Shown here: positions 37,586-46,846 of the stretch, piece by piece
Layout: every line of letters starts with the position of its first letter
Position numbering within the stretch: position 1 is the first letter of the stretch
Assembly: GCF_035555955.1 (NCBI RefSeq)
Contig: NZ_DATMGA010000028.1
Span: 119,509-183,508, forward strand
Direction: 5' to 3'
From: Eoetvoesia sp035555955
GTDB taxonomy: Bacteria > Pseudomonadota > Gammaproteobacteria > Burkholderiales > Burkholderiaceae_B
Length of the DNA: 64,000 nt
Notes under the pieces: model-generated
Database searches by the model: none
Seen by the model: only the letters and a program-made list of their open reading frames with translations
What the model was told of the DNA's origin: nothing
Program-made: the position numbers and the translations under genes

Positions 37586-38437
37586 ATGACTTCGACATCC
37601 ATAACTACAAAAAAGCCCATCAGCCTCGAGTTCTTTCCCCCGCGCGACATTGCCGCGCAGGAGAAGCTGGTTCGCACGGCCAAGCAGTTGCTGGCCCTGC
37701 GGCCCGAGTATGTCAGCGTCACGTTCGGCGCGGGCGGCTCGACGCGTTCGGGCACGGTCGATACCGTGCGCATGATGCAGAACCTGGGCTTCGATGCCGC
37801 GCCGCATCTGTCCTGCATCGGGGCTTCGCGCGCCGACCTGTCCGAAATCCTGGACACCTACCGCCAGCAGGAGATACGCCGCATCGTGGCGCTGCGCGGC
37901 GATATTCCCTCGGGCATGGGCGGCGACCGCGGCGATCTGCATTACGCCGGCGATCTGGTGCGCTTCATCCGCGAGCACAGCGGCGACTGGTTCCACATAG
38001 AAGTGGCGGCCTACCCCGAGATGCATCCGCAGGCGCAAAGTTCGCGCGCCGACCTGACGCACTTCGTGGGTAAGGTCAATGCGGGGGCCAATAGCGCGAT
38101 CACGCAGTATTTCTTCAATGCGGATGCTTATTTCGACTTCGTGAGCCGGGCGCGCGCCAAGGGCGTGACGGTGCCCATTGTGCCAGGCATCATGCCCATT
38201 ACCAATCATTCGCAGCTGGTGCGCTTTTCGGACATGTGCGGGGCGGAGATCCCGCGCTGGATCCGCCAGCGCCTGGCCGAATTCGGCGACGACAAGGCCT
38301 CCATCAAGGCCTTCGGTCTCGACGTCGTAACGCGCCTGTGCCAGAACCTCCTGGACCAGGGCGCCCCCGGCCTGCATTTCTACACCCTGAACAACGCCGA
38401 CACCACCACCGCCATCGTCAACGCCCTGACACGCTGA
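37586..38437 (+). CDS. metF: Methylenetetrahydrofolate reductase
   Basis: 283 residues. N-terminal SLEFFPPRD and VSVTFGAGGSTR, then ALRGDIP and QYFFNADAY are the FAD/folate binding landmarks of MetF. It reduces 5,10-methylene-THF to 5-methyl-THF to regenerate methionine, completing the metK-ahcY-metF theme. It begins 65 bp after the membrane protein. Confidence 0.96.
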   Translation: MTSTSITTKKPISLEFFPPRDIAAQEKLVRTAKQLLALRPEYVSVTFGAGGSTRSGTVDTVRMMQNLGFDAAPHLSCIGASRADLSEILDTYRQQEIRRIVALRGDIPSGMGGDRGDLHYAGDLVRFIREHSGDWFHIEVAAYPEMHPQAQSSRADLTHFVGKVNAGANSAITQYFFNADAYFDFVSRARAKGVTVPIVPGIMPITNHSQLVRFSDMCGAEIPRWIRQRLAEFGDDKASIKAFGLDVVTRLCQNLLDQGAPGLHFYTLNNADTTTAIVNALTR

Positions 38438-38445
38438 TTCATTGA

Positions 38446-38558
38446 GCAAGCCGCGTCAGCGGCGCAGTGTGGGGGCCCTTTCGCCGTCGGGCCGCCCCAA
38501 GGCGAAAGACGCCCCCTCGGGGGGCAGCAAGCCGCGTCAGCGGTGCAGCGTGGGGGCC
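38446..38558. repeat. Dispersed intergenic repeat, copy 2, with internal direct repeats
   Basis: The same GGGCCGCCCCAAGGCGAAA + GCCCCC hairpin element as at 20562-20663, flanked here by two 32-bp direct repeats (38446-38477 and 38527-38558; two mismatches). Its right end forms the last codons and stop codon of the cyclo-ligase gene on the minus strand. Confidence 0.75.
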
Positions 38559-39169
38559 TTTACCGCCCACCCCTTGTCGGTCAGTATCGAGTCCAGTCGC
38601 TCATCGTGCGGGGCCGGGGTGTAGTCTTGCCCCGACAGGTCGCCGCAGGCCCAGGCGATGCCTATGCTGGTAAAGGCATGCCCGCGTTCTTTGAACGCGG
38701 CCAGCGTGCGGTCGTAGTGGCCTTTCCCGTAGCCGATGCGGTCGCCCTGGCGGGTGTAGCCCAGCGTGGGCACCAGCACGATGTCGGGCAAGGGAGCCTC
38801 GGGCCCCTGGGGCTCGGCAATGCCGTAGGCCCCTGTCTGCATGGGCGTTTCCGGAGTCCAGGCGCGAAACAGCAAGGGGGCGTCGTCGCCGCTTGTAACC
38901 GGCAGCGAGACCTCGATGCCATCCTCCACCCACTGGGCCAGCAAAGGCTGCAGCTCGGGTTCCCGAGGCAGAGACCAAAAGGCGGCGACACGACGCGGGG
39001 CCGGCCGGCCGGCATTTTGCAGTTCGGAGCGTGCCGTGGCCAGCCAGGTGTACAGGCGACCCCGGATCAACAGCGCGCCCCGGCGAGTGTCGGAAGGGGC
39101 CTGGGCGTTACGAAGTTCTTTCAAACGCAGGCGTAAAGACGCCGCGTTATTCTCTATACTGTTGGTCAT
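38537..39169 (-). CDS. 5-formyltetrahydrofolate cyclo-ligase
   Basis: 210 residues. The family motif GYGKGHYDRTLA is near residue 147 and R-x-G-A-LLIRGRLY lies at the N-terminus. It converts 5-formyl-THF to 5,10-methenyl-THF with ATP, linking to metF metabolism next door. The final residues (KAPTLHR) and the stop come from the dispersed repeat. It is divergent from the lytic transglycosylase gene with only 25 bp between starts. Confidence 0.93.
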   Translation of the reverse strand: MTNSIENNAASLRLRLKELRNAQAPSDTRRGALLIRGRLYTWLATARSELQNAGRPAPRRVAAFWSLPREPELQPLLAQWVEDGIEVSLPVTSGDDAPLLFRAWTPETPMQTGAYGIAEPQGPEAPLPDIVLVPTLGYTRQGDRIGYGKGHYDRTLAAFKERGHAFTSIGIAWACGDLSGQDYTPAPHDERLDSILTDKGWAVKAPTLHR

Positions 39170-39194
39170 GGTCGATATTTTGCGGAATCCAGGG

Positions 39195-41348
39195 ATGTTA
39201 TCAAAGCAGAGCCAACGGTATCAGAAAACCCGGAATCTTTCTGGCAAGGCTGTAGTGCGCCACGCCAGCCTGTGGCTGACCTTGTCCGCGGGCCTGGTTG
39301 GCTGCGCCGGCGCTGAAGCGCCGGTTGGCGCCAATGCAAGCCAGGCCGCCGAGCCCAGCATGCTGGTAGCCACCGATCCGGCCAAAGTCCCGGCGCCCAA
39401 TGTGCCCATTGCCGCGCCGGCCCCCGTGGTCGCGCCGGCTCCGCTGCTGCCTCCCGCCATTTATCCGCCCTCTTCGCCGCAAGTGCTGCAAGCGCTGGCC
39501 GACGCTCGCGAAGCCATGCAGAAAAAGCAATGGGATCGCCTGGCCGCCCTGGCGCCGCAGGCCAAGACCGATCCTCTGCTGGGCTCTTATGCCGAATACT
39601 GGTTGTTGCGCAAGCAGGTTCAAGACCCGACCATGCCGGTGCCTACCGCCCAGTTGCAGAAATTCATGCAGGACAATCGCGACGACTACCTGGCCGACCG
39701 CATGAAGGCCGACTGGATCGTGGCCGCCGCGCGCGCGGGCGACTACGCCACCGTCAATCAGCTTGGCCCGGTTCTCAACAGCAACGCCCAGGTGGACTGT
39801 TCACGCCTCATGGCCCGGCACATGACGGGCGGCAAGGTCAGCGCCGACCAGGCCATGGAGGCCTTCCAGCCGGTCAGCGCCTGCTGGAGCCTGCTCAACG
39901 AACTGGTCGATCGCAACGTGGTGGGCTGGAAGAACCTGGAACCGCTTTTGCGGGCCACGCTGGAAACCTCCAAAACGGGCAATGCCCAGCGCATTGCGGC
40001 GCTCATGTTCAGCGCCGGCGAAATGACTTCCTATGCGTCGCTCATGAAGTCCGCCAAGTCGTGGCTGGCCAGGCAGGGCGAACCCAAAACCCGCGCGCAG
40101 ACCGAGCTGGTCACGCTGGCCTTGTCCCGGATGGCGCGTTCCGACGATCGCGACGAGGCCGCCGCTTATATCGAAAAGAACTGGGCGGGCGTTTTGCCCA
40201 AGTCCAATATGCAATGGGTATGGGGGCAGTTCGGGCTGGTTGCTGCCTTGAATGTCGATTCGGATGCCGTCAAATGGTATCGCCGCTCGGGCACCGTGCC
40301 CATGACCGACTATAACCACGCCTGGCAGGTGCGCTCCGAGTTGCGGCAGGCCAGGATAGACTGGGGCCAGGTTGCCAAGGCCATCGAAAAAATGTCCGTC
40401 GAGCAGCAGGCCGAGCCGGTGTGGGTGTATTGGCGCGGCCGGGCCCTGGCCGCCCGGGGCTTGCACGAAGCCGCGAAAAAGCATTTCGAGTCCATTGCCG
40501 GCGAATTCGGTTTTTACGGGCAACTGGCCAACGAAGAGCTGGGCCGCAATATTCCGCTTCCGCCCGCGCCACAGCCGGTCACCAAGGCCGAGCTTGCCCA
40601 GGCCCGCAGCAACCCGGGCTTGCAGCGCGCCGTGCGCTTGTTCGACCTGGGATGGCGCCCCGAAGCCGTGCCCGAATGGAACTTCAGCCTGCGTGGCATG
40701 AACGACCGCCAGCTGCTGGCGGCCGCCGAAATGGCCAGGCAAGAGCAAATCTACGATCGGGTCGTCAACACTTCCCTGAAGACCACGTCGGAAATCGATT
40801 TCAGCCAGCGCTTCATTGCGCCGTTCGAGGGGCGTGTGGCCGCAAAGGCCCGCCAGATCGACCTGGATCCCGCCTGGGTCTACGGCCTCATCCGGCAAGA
40901 GTCGCGTTTCATTACCGATGCGCGGTCCCACGTGGGCGCGTCGGGCCTCATGCAGCTCATGCCCGCCACCGCGCGCTGGGTGGCGCGCAAAATAGGCATG
41001 AAAGATTTCTCCGCCTCGTCGGTCAACGATTTCGACACCAACACCATACTGGGCACCAATTACCTGAGCATGGTGCTCAACAAGCTGGACGGCTCGCAGG
41101 TGCTGGCCACGGCGGGGTACAACGCCGGACCCAAGCGGCCCGTTCAATGGCGCTCCACGCTTGGCGGCCCCGTCGAGGGCGCCATCTTCGCCGAGACCAT
41201 TCCGTTTACCGAAACGCGGCTTTACGTCAAGCACGTGCTGTCCAACACGGTGTACTACGCCATGTTGTTCAGCGGCAAGCCGCAGTCGCTGAAGGCGCGG
41301 CTGGGCACCATTTCTCCCGAGCCGGCGACGCGCGTTGCATTGCCTTAG
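39195..41348 (+). CDS. Slt-type soluble/lipoprotein lytic murein transglycosylase
   Basis: 717 residues from ATG 39195 (an in-frame ATG at 39168 would add nine). After a long basic n-region, a hydrophobic segment ends in LVGC, a plausible lipobox. An Ala/Pro-rich linker (residues 50-95) leads to alpha-superhelical repeats. The C-terminal catalytic domain has IRQESRF with the catalytic Glu, GASGLMQLMPATA and GYNAGP. It cleaves peptidoglycan to 1,6-anhydro products in the periplasm. E. coli Slt70 is soluble; the lipobox suggests membrane tethering here. Confidence 0.92.
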   Translation: MLSKQSQRYQKTRNLSGKAVVRHASLWLTLSAGLVGCAGAEAPVGANASQAAEPSMLVATDPAKVPAPNVPIAAPAPVVAPAPLLPPAIYPPSSPQVLQALADAREAMQKKQWDRLAALAPQAKTDPLLGSYAEYWLLRKQVQDPTMPVPTAQLQKFMQDNRDDYLADRMKADWIVAAARAGDYATVNQLGPVLNSNAQVDCSRLMARHMTGGKVSADQAMEAFQPVSACWSLLNELVDRNVVGWKNLEPLLRATLETSKTGNAQRIAALMFSAGEMTSYASLMKSAKSWLARQGEPKTRAQTELVTLALSRMARSDDRDEAAAYIEKNWAGVLPKSNMQWVWGQFGLVAALNVDSDAVKWYRRSGTVPMTDYNHAWQVRSELRQARIDWGQVAKAIEKMSVEQQAEPVWVYWRGRALAARGLHEAAKKHFESIAGEFGFYGQLANEELGRNIPLPPAPQPVTKAELAQARSNPGLQRAVRLFDLGWRPEAVPEWNFSLRGMNDRQLLAAAEMARQEQIYDRVVNTSLKTTSEIDFSQRFIAPFEGRVAAKARQIDLDPAWVYGLIRQESRFITDARSHVGASGLMQLMPATARWVARKIGMKDFSASSVNDFDTNTILGTNYLSMVLNKLDGSQVLATAGYNAGPKRPVQWRSTLGGPVEGAIFAETIPFTETRLYVKHVLSNTVYYAMLFSGKPQSLKARLGTISPEPATRVALP

Positions 41349-41427
41349 GGCCTGCGGCACCTGTCAAGGAGATCGCGTTGACGCTGGAGCTGGCTGAACG
41401 CAAGGCGCCCATGCCGAAGGAGGCTGC

Positions 41428-42573
41428 ATGAACAACTCCGCAGCGGCTGCCGACGCCGCCACCGCTGGTCTCGACGTCTATGTGGTAGGAGGGGCAGTGC
41501 GCGACGACTTGCTGGGCCTGCCGGCGGGGGATCGCGATTGGGTCGTGGTGGGCGCCACGCCCGAGGCCATGGCCGCGCGCGGCTTCATTCCCGTGGGCGG
41601 CGATTTCCCGGTTTTCCTGCATCCGCAAACCAAAGAGGAATACGCCCTGGCCCGTACCGAACGCAAGTCCGGGCGCGGCTACAAGGGGTTCACGTTCTAC
41701 ACCGGCGCCGACGTCACGCTGGAGCAAGACCTGACGCGGCGCGACCTTACCGTCAACGCCATTGCGCGCGCGCCCGACGGACGACTGATCGACCCTCTGG
41801 ACGGACAGGCCGATGTACGCGCCAGGGTATTGCGGCATGTTGGCGACGCCTTCGTCGAAGATCCCGTGCGCCTGTTGCGCCTGGCCCGTTTCGCGGCGCG
41901 TTTTCACGACTTTTCCATCGCTCCCGAAACCATGGCTCTGGCGCGCCGTTTGGTCGAAGAAGGGGAAGTGGACGCACTGGTGCCCGAGCGCGTCTGGCGC
42001 GAAGTGGCCAAGGGGCTGGACGCTGCGCGGCCCGGCCGCATGTTCGAGGTGCTGCGGGATTCAGGCGCCTTGCCGCGCGTCATGCCGGGCCTGGTATTCA
42101 ACGACGAGGTCGCGCGATACCTGGCATGCGCCGTGCAGCGCGGCCTGAGCCTGGCGGCGCGCTTTGCGCTGTTGTGCATGGCTTCGGCCGAGCCGGAGCC
42201 GATAGGCCGGCATGTGCGCGCGCCCAGCGGCTGCGTCGACTATGCAAGGCTGCTGCCGCAGGTTGTGGCGGCATTGCGGGCGGAGACGGATGCGGACGCC
42301 GCGAAGCCTTTGCCGCCGGCGCAGGGGTGGCTGGATCTGATCGAGCGCTGCGATGGCTTGCGCAAGCCCGATCGCTTTCTTGGCCTGATCGATGCCGCGC
42401 TGTGCGTGCTGGAAGGCGTGGACGTTCAAGCCTGGGGCCGGCGCTTGCAGGCTGTGCGCGGTATCGATGCCGGCGCGATTGCCAAGGCCTGCAAGGGCGG
42501 GCCCGAACAAATCAAGGCAGCCCTGCGCGAGGCCAGGCTGAAGGCCCTGGCGGCAAGTGTGCCGCTTGCTTGA
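41428..42573 (+). CDS. cca: CCA-adding tRNA nucleotidyltransferase without intact HD site
   Basis: 381 residues. N-terminal VVGGAVRDDLL, the DxD metal motif in GDRDWVVVG, and RRDLTVNAIA identify the class II nucleotidyltransferase that adds CCA to tRNA. Where E. coli Cca has the HD phosphohydrolase motif (LCHDLGKG) this protein reads LCMASAEP, so the 2',3'-cyclic phosphodiesterase/phosphatase function is probably absent. It follows the transglycosylase by 79 bp in the same direction. Confidence 0.93.
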   Translation: MNNSAAAADAATAGLDVYVVGGAVRDDLLGLPAGDRDWVVVGATPEAMAARGFIPVGGDFPVFLHPQTKEEYALARTERKSGRGYKGFTFYTGADVTLEQDLTRRDLTVNAIARAPDGRLIDPLDGQADVRARVLRHVGDAFVEDPVRLLRLARFAARFHDFSIAPETMALARRLVEEGEVDALVPERVWREVAKGLDAARPGRMFEVLRDSGALPRVMPGLVFNDEVARYLACAVQRGLSLAARFALLCMASAEPEPIGRHVRAPSGCVDYARLLPQVVAALRAETDADAAKPLPPAQGWLDLIERCDGLRKPDRFLGLIDAALCVLEGVDVQAWGRRLQAVRGIDAGAIAKACKGGPEQIKAALREARLKALAASVPLA

Positions 42574-42595
42574 TTTGCTCCGTGATGGCTGCCGT

Positions 42596-43384
42596 TCAGG
42601 CCGCCCCGCATTGCCGCGAGACGTGTAGCGCAAACTTGCGCAGTTCGGTGGCGGGTTGGCCCTGGGCGGATACGTCGAGCTGGTTGCTTGGGCCTATGAC
42701 GTTGATCGAGGCGATCAGCGACCCGCGATGGTCGAGCAGCGGCACGGCCACCGAGCCGAATCCGGGCAGCTTGCTTTCGCGAACCGATGCGCAGCCGTTG
42801 CTGCGGACTTCCTTCAATATTTTTTCCACGTCGGGCTTGGCGGCCCCCATGCGCTTGTATTCGGCCAGTTCGCGGGCCAGGATTTCCGCATAGCGTTCGC
42901 GGGGCATGTACGCCATGAATGTGCGTCCCGTGGCCGTACCGATCAAGGGCACGGTCATGCCCAGCCGCAATTCGAAGGGGCTGCTGCGGGCCCCGTCCAG
43001 CTTGTCCACCACCACGGGGCCGAAGTCTCCCCAGACGCACAGGCAGGTCGTTTCGTGCAGAGCCAGCTGCAGCGATTCCAGGTGGGCGCGGGCGATTTCG
43101 AGCGCGCAGACGCGATTCATGGCAGAAAGCCCCAGGCGCACCGAGGTGGCCCCCAGATCGTAGTGGCCGCCGTCCCCCTTTTGCTGTATTAGCCCAAGCC
43201 GGACGAAGCTGATCAGGTAGCCGCGGGCCTTGCTGGTCGACATGCCGGTCAGGCGCGAGAGCTCGGTCAGCGAAAGCGCCGAGCCGGCGTCCATCAGGGC
43301 GAAGATGAGCTTGAACCCCAGCTCCACGGACTGGATGCCCGCTTGCTTGGGAGGCGCGGTGGTTTTGGGCTTGGCTGGTGTCAT
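42596..43384 (-). CDS. IclR-family transcriptional regulator
   Basis: 262 residues. The N-terminal winged helix (LSLTELSRLTGMSTSKARGY) is followed by the effector-binding IclR domain (TATGRTFMAYMP and GCASVRESKLPGFGSVAVP). It is divergent from the Rieske oxygenase gene over 114 bp containing a good sigma-70 promoter, and so probably regulates it in response to an aromatic acid. It is convergent with cca. Confidence 0.92.
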   Translation of the reverse strand: MTPAKPKTTAPPKQAGIQSVELGFKLIFALMDAGSALSLTELSRLTGMSTSKARGYLISFVRLGLIQQKGDGGHYDLGATSVRLGLSAMNRVCALEIARAHLESLQLALHETTCLCVWGDFGPVVVDKLDGARSSPFELRLGMTVPLIGTATGRTFMAYMPRERYAEILARELAEYKRMGAAKPDVEKILKEVRSNGCASVRESKLPGFGSVAVPLLDHRGSLIASINVIGPSNQLDVSAQGQPATELRKFALHVSRQCGAA

Positions 43385-43437
43385 GGCGGTATGGGTGTCT
43401 GCCTGGATGAAGCCATGATTATCACCTAAATTTTTAC

Positions 43438-43467
43438 TTGACAGTATTGAAGTAGCTTAACTATATT
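43438..43467 (+). promoter_or_regulatory. Sigma-70 promoter of the Rieske oxygenase operon
   Basis: Consensus -35 TTGACA (43438-43443), 18-bp spacer, -10 TATATT (43462-43467), 32 bp before ATG 43499. The surrounding AT-rich region is the likely IclR binding site. Confidence 0.7.
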
Positions 43468-43498
43468 GATAAAAAGAAAATGCCAAAGGAGAACGACG

Positions 43499-44545
43499 AT
43501 GGCTTGGCTGCGCAATTGCTGGTATGTCGCCATGTGGGCCCAGGATCTCAAGGCCGGGGCCCTGGAGCCGCGCACGATCATTGGCGAGAACATCGTGCTG
43601 TATCGCTGCGCGGATGGTTCCATAGCCGCCCTGCAGAACCGATGTCCGCATCGATTCGCGCCGCTGCACATGGGCAAGCTTGGCGCCGATGGCTGTACTT
43701 TGCGTTGCGGCTACCATGGCCTGGAGTTCGGCCCCGACGGCAAATGCGTCGAGAATCCTCACGGCGAAGGCCGCATCCCGCCGGCGCTGGCCGTGAAAAG
43801 CTATGCGGCGGTCGAAAAACACAGCCTGGTCTGGGTATGGATGGGCGATCGCGCGCCCGACGAAGCCGCCATCCCCGATTACTCGCTTCTGGATGCCGCG
43901 GACCAAAGCACCACGAGCGCGCGCGATTGCCTGCAGATGGACGTCGACTATCGTCTCATCGTCGATAACCTCCTGGACCTGAGCCATGTTTCCTTCTTGC
44001 ACGACGGCATTCTCGGCAACAAGGAAACCATACGCGCCGACATTCAGGCCGACGAGCGCGGCGATACGTTAACGGTCAGCCGCTACATGCCCGACGTGCC
44101 GCCTCCCGAGCTGTTCGACATGCTGTTTCGCCGCGACGGCCGGCGCGTCGATTTGTGGGCGTCGATGCGCTGGAATGCTCCGGCCTGCCTGCTCAACGAT
44201 GCGGGCGTCAAGGCGGTGGGCGACGAACGGCGCAATGGCACGGGCATTTTCGGCGTTCATATTCTGACGCCGCAAACCGAGCGTTCCACCCTGTATCACT
44301 TTGCGGCGGTCAGGCAGAACCCCATCGCCTTCCCTCCCGACGAGGCCCAGGGCATTGCCCGGCGCCTGACCGAGTTGCGCCGCTATGCCTTCGCCGAGCA
44401 GGACGAGCCCATGATCCGGGCCCAGCAAGCCGTGATCGATGGCGCCGCCGAGCCCCTGGAGCCGGTTCTTCTGCCCATCGACGTGGGGCCGGTGCGCTAC
44501 AAGCGGATTCTCGAAAGATTGATTCAGCAGGAAGCCCTTTCTTGA
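43499..44545 (+). CDS. Rieske non-heme iron oxygenase, VanA/aromatic O-demethylase-like
   Basis: 348 residues from ATG 43499 after AAGGAGA. The Rieske centre is CPHRFAPLHMG...CGYHGLEF (CxH-x17-CxxH). The mononuclear iron site follows at DNLLDLSHVSFLH. Length and the N-terminal WYVAMWAQDL match vanillate/phthalate-type terminal oxygenases. These need a ferredoxin reductase such as VanB, which is not encoded nearby. Vanillate or a related methoxybenzoate or phthalate-like acid is possible; the substrate cannot be fixed. Confidence 0.88.
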   Translation: MAWLRNCWYVAMWAQDLKAGALEPRTIIGENIVLYRCADGSIAALQNRCPHRFAPLHMGKLGADGCTLRCGYHGLEFGPDGKCVENPHGEGRIPPALAVKSYAAVEKHSLVWVWMGDRAPDEAAIPDYSLLDAADQSTTSARDCLQMDVDYRLIVDNLLDLSHVSFLHDGILGNKETIRADIQADERGDTLTVSRYMPDVPPPELFDMLFRRDGRRVDLWASMRWNAPACLLNDAGVKAVGDERRNGTGIFGVHILTPQTERSTLYHFAAVRQNPIAFPPDEAQGIARRLTELRRYAFAEQDEPMIRAQQAVIDGAAEPLEPVLLPIDVGPVRYKRILERLIQQEALS

Positions 44546-44636
44546 GCGGGGACGAAGGCGCAAGCCTTGCCCCCGAAGCATGGAATCGGGTGAAAAAGCC
44601 GCAACACTGGCAATACAACGACAACGGAGACAAAAC

Positions 44637-45806
44637 ATGAAACGACTCGTAGCGACGGCCCTGGCGTTCGGCGTCATGGCAATCAGTCAAAGCGCCGGTG
44701 CGCAGATAAAGATAGGGATCAGCGTGTCCGAAACTGGGCCTGCCGCCTCGCTGGGCAAGGTCGAGAAGAACGTCCTGCAGATGCTGCCGGCCAAGGTGGA
44801 TGGCGTCGATGTGAAATACATCATTCTGGACGACGCTTCGGACACGACGGCCGCCGTCAGGAATGCCAGGAAGCTGGTCAGCGAAGACCATGTGGACGCG
44901 ATCATCGGCTCCACCACCACCCCGAACTGCCTTGCCATGACGGAGGTGGCCGCCGAAAGCGGCACGCCGCTGCTGGCCATGGGCGGGGGCGCCGCCATTA
45001 TCGCGCCTATGGACAACAAGAAGAAATGGGTGTTCAAGGCCGTGCAGAACGACGCCATGATGGTGGCCGCCATCGTCCAGCACATGGCCGCCTCGGGCGC
45101 CAAGAAGATCGGCTACATCGGCTTTTCGGACGCCACGGGCGAGGGCTACTGGAATGCGCTGGTTCCCCTGGCTGCCAAGGCCGGCCTGCAGATCGTCGCG
45201 AACGAGCGCTACCAGCGCACCGACACCAGCGTCACGGGGCAGGCGTTGAAGCTCATCGCGGCCAAGCCGGACGCCATCCTGATCGCCGCTTCGGGCACGC
45301 CCGCCGCGCTGCCCCAAAAGGCGCTGAAAGAGCGCGGCTACCCGGGCAGGATCTACCAGACGCACGGCGTGGCCAATAACGACTTCCTGCGCGTGTGCGG
45401 CAAGGACTGCGAAGGCACCTACCTTCCCATAGGCCCCTTGCTGGTTGCCGAACAGTTGCCCGACAGCATGACTTCCAAGCCGGTCTCCCTGGATGTGGTC
45501 TCGCGCTACGAAAAAGCATATGGGGTCGGGTCGCGCTCCACCTTCATTTCGAATGCCTACGACAGCTTCCTGCTGTTGAAGAACGCCTTTCCCGCGGCCT
45601 TGAAGAAAGCCAAGCCGGGCACGGCCGAGTTTCGCGCGGCGTTGCGGGACAGCCTCGAGGCGACCCGCGATTTCAGCGGCACGCAAGGGGTCTACAACAT
45701 GACGCCCACCGACCATGTCGGCCTGGACGACCGCGCGCGCGTCATCGTGCGGATCCACGACGGGCATTGGGTGCTGGCCGCATCCGGCGGCCAGGCCAAG
45801 CCGTAA
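44637..45806 (+). CDS. Orphan LivK-type ABC substrate-binding protein
   Basis: 389 residues with a signal peptide ending SAGAQ near residue 22. It follows the Rieske oxygenase by 91 bp on the same strand and is convergent with the Liv permease genes to its right. It is a close paralogue of the receptor at 18956-20095 and only distantly related to the receptor at 49274. It is probably the receptor for the Rieske substrate, using permeases from another locus or the neighbouring minus-strand operon. Confidence 0.87.
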   Translation: MKRLVATALAFGVMAISQSAGAQIKIGISVSETGPAASLGKVEKNVLQMLPAKVDGVDVKYIILDDASDTTAAVRNARKLVSEDHVDAIIGSTTTPNCLAMTEVAAESGTPLLAMGGGAAIIAPMDNKKKWVFKAVQNDAMMVAAIVQHMAASGAKKIGYIGFSDATGEGYWNALVPLAAKAGLQIVANERYQRTDTSVTGQALKLIAAKPDAILIAASGTPAALPQKALKERGYPGRIYQTHGVANNDFLRVCGKDCEGTYLPIGPLLVAEQLPDSMTSKPVSLDVVSRYEKAYGVGSRSTFISNAYDSFLLLKNAFPAALKKAKPGTAEFRAALRDSLEATRDFSGTQGVYNMTPTDHVGLDDRARVIVRIHDGHWVLAASGGQAKP

Positions 45807-45826
45807 TGTAATGGCGGCCGGGGGCT

Positions 45827-46840
45827 CTACTTTGGACTTTTCCCCAGCAGCTGCACACGCCGCTGCACCGGGAAGAAGCGCAGGTCGTAGCGCTGCTGTA
45901 TGGAGCCCCAGATTCCCTTGGGCCATTTCATCATGACGACAATGGCCACCAGGCCCAGAACCATCAAGTACCAGGTGCCGTAGTCGGCCAGCAGGCTGCG
46001 CATGCCGAAGAAGACCAGCGTGCCGATGATGGGCCCCTCGATGGTGCCGATGCCGCCGATTACGACGATGAAGATGGGAAACACCACCCAGTTCAGGTCG
46101 AACGCCGCGGTGGGCGATATGCGCAGGGCGTTCAGGTAGTACAGGGCGCCGACCAGGCCGGTGCCGAATGCCGCCAGGACGAATACGCAGAACTTGACGC
46201 GCTTGACGTTGATGCCCTGGCTCTCGGAGGCCGCTTCGCTGTCGCGGATGGCGGTCAGCGCGATGCCGAACCGCGAGCGCAGCAGCCAGTACATCAGGGC
46301 GATGAAGCCGACGGTGATGGCCACCGCGATCCAGAAGGTGGCGGATTCGCGGAATACCTTGGGGATGCCGCGCATGGCGGTCAGGCTTTGTCCCGATCCG
46401 CCGCCTAGCAGCGGGGCGTTCGAGATGGCCAGGCGGTAGATCTCGGCGACCACCCAGGTTCCCACCGCGAAGTAGCCGCCCTTCAGGCGAAACACGACGG
46501 CGGCGGTGGGAATGGCGATGACGGCGGCGATGACGCCGCCAAGCAGGATGGACACGAAGGGGTTGATGCCCATGTGGTTGGCGGCAAGGAACAGTCCGTA
46601 GGCGCCCAGGCCCACGAAGGCCTGCTGGCCGATGGAGATCAGGCCGCCATAGCCGGCCAGCAGATTCCACATTTGCGCCAGCACCAGGTAGCACATGGCT
46701 TCGACCAGCAGCCGCATGAGGCTGGGCTGGGCCCAGAAAGGCAGGGACACCAGCAAGGCGATGCAGACCACGGCGGCGGCTATACCGGCCTGGCTGGCCC
46801 GGGTCTTGCGCTGAACCGTATAGCGAATGGGTGGGTGCAT
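45827..46840 (-). CDS. LivM-type ABC transporter permease (second importer)
   Basis: 337 residues. It has the LivM signature MWNLLAGYGGLISIGQQAFVG near residue 60 and about ten hydrophobic segments. It is last gene of a six-gene minus-strand operon that starts with the aromatic hydroxylase at 52268. It pairs with the LivH-type permease 6 bp upstream. Confidence 0.9.
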   Translation of the reverse strand: MHPPIRYTVQRKTRASQAGIAAAVVCIALLVSLPFWAQPSLMRLLVEAMCYLVLAQMWNLLAGYGGLISIGQQAFVGLGAYGLFLAANHMGINPFVSILLGGVIAAVIAIPTAAVVFRLKGGYFAVGTWVVAEIYRLAISNAPLLGGGSGQSLTAMRGIPKVFRESATFWIAVAITVGFIALMYWLLRSRFGIALTAIRDSEAASESQGINVKRVKFCVFVLAAFGTGLVGALYYLNALRISPTAAFDLNWVVFPIFIVVIGGIGTIEGPIIGTLVFFGMRSLLADYGTWYLMVLGLVAIVVMMKWPKGIWGSIQQRYDLRFFPVQRRVQLLGKSPK

Positions 46841-46846
46841 AGTGTG

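Noticed and set aside
42426..43040. Antisense frame across the cca/iclR junction
   Set aside because: It overlaps two clear genes and has no recognisable domain.
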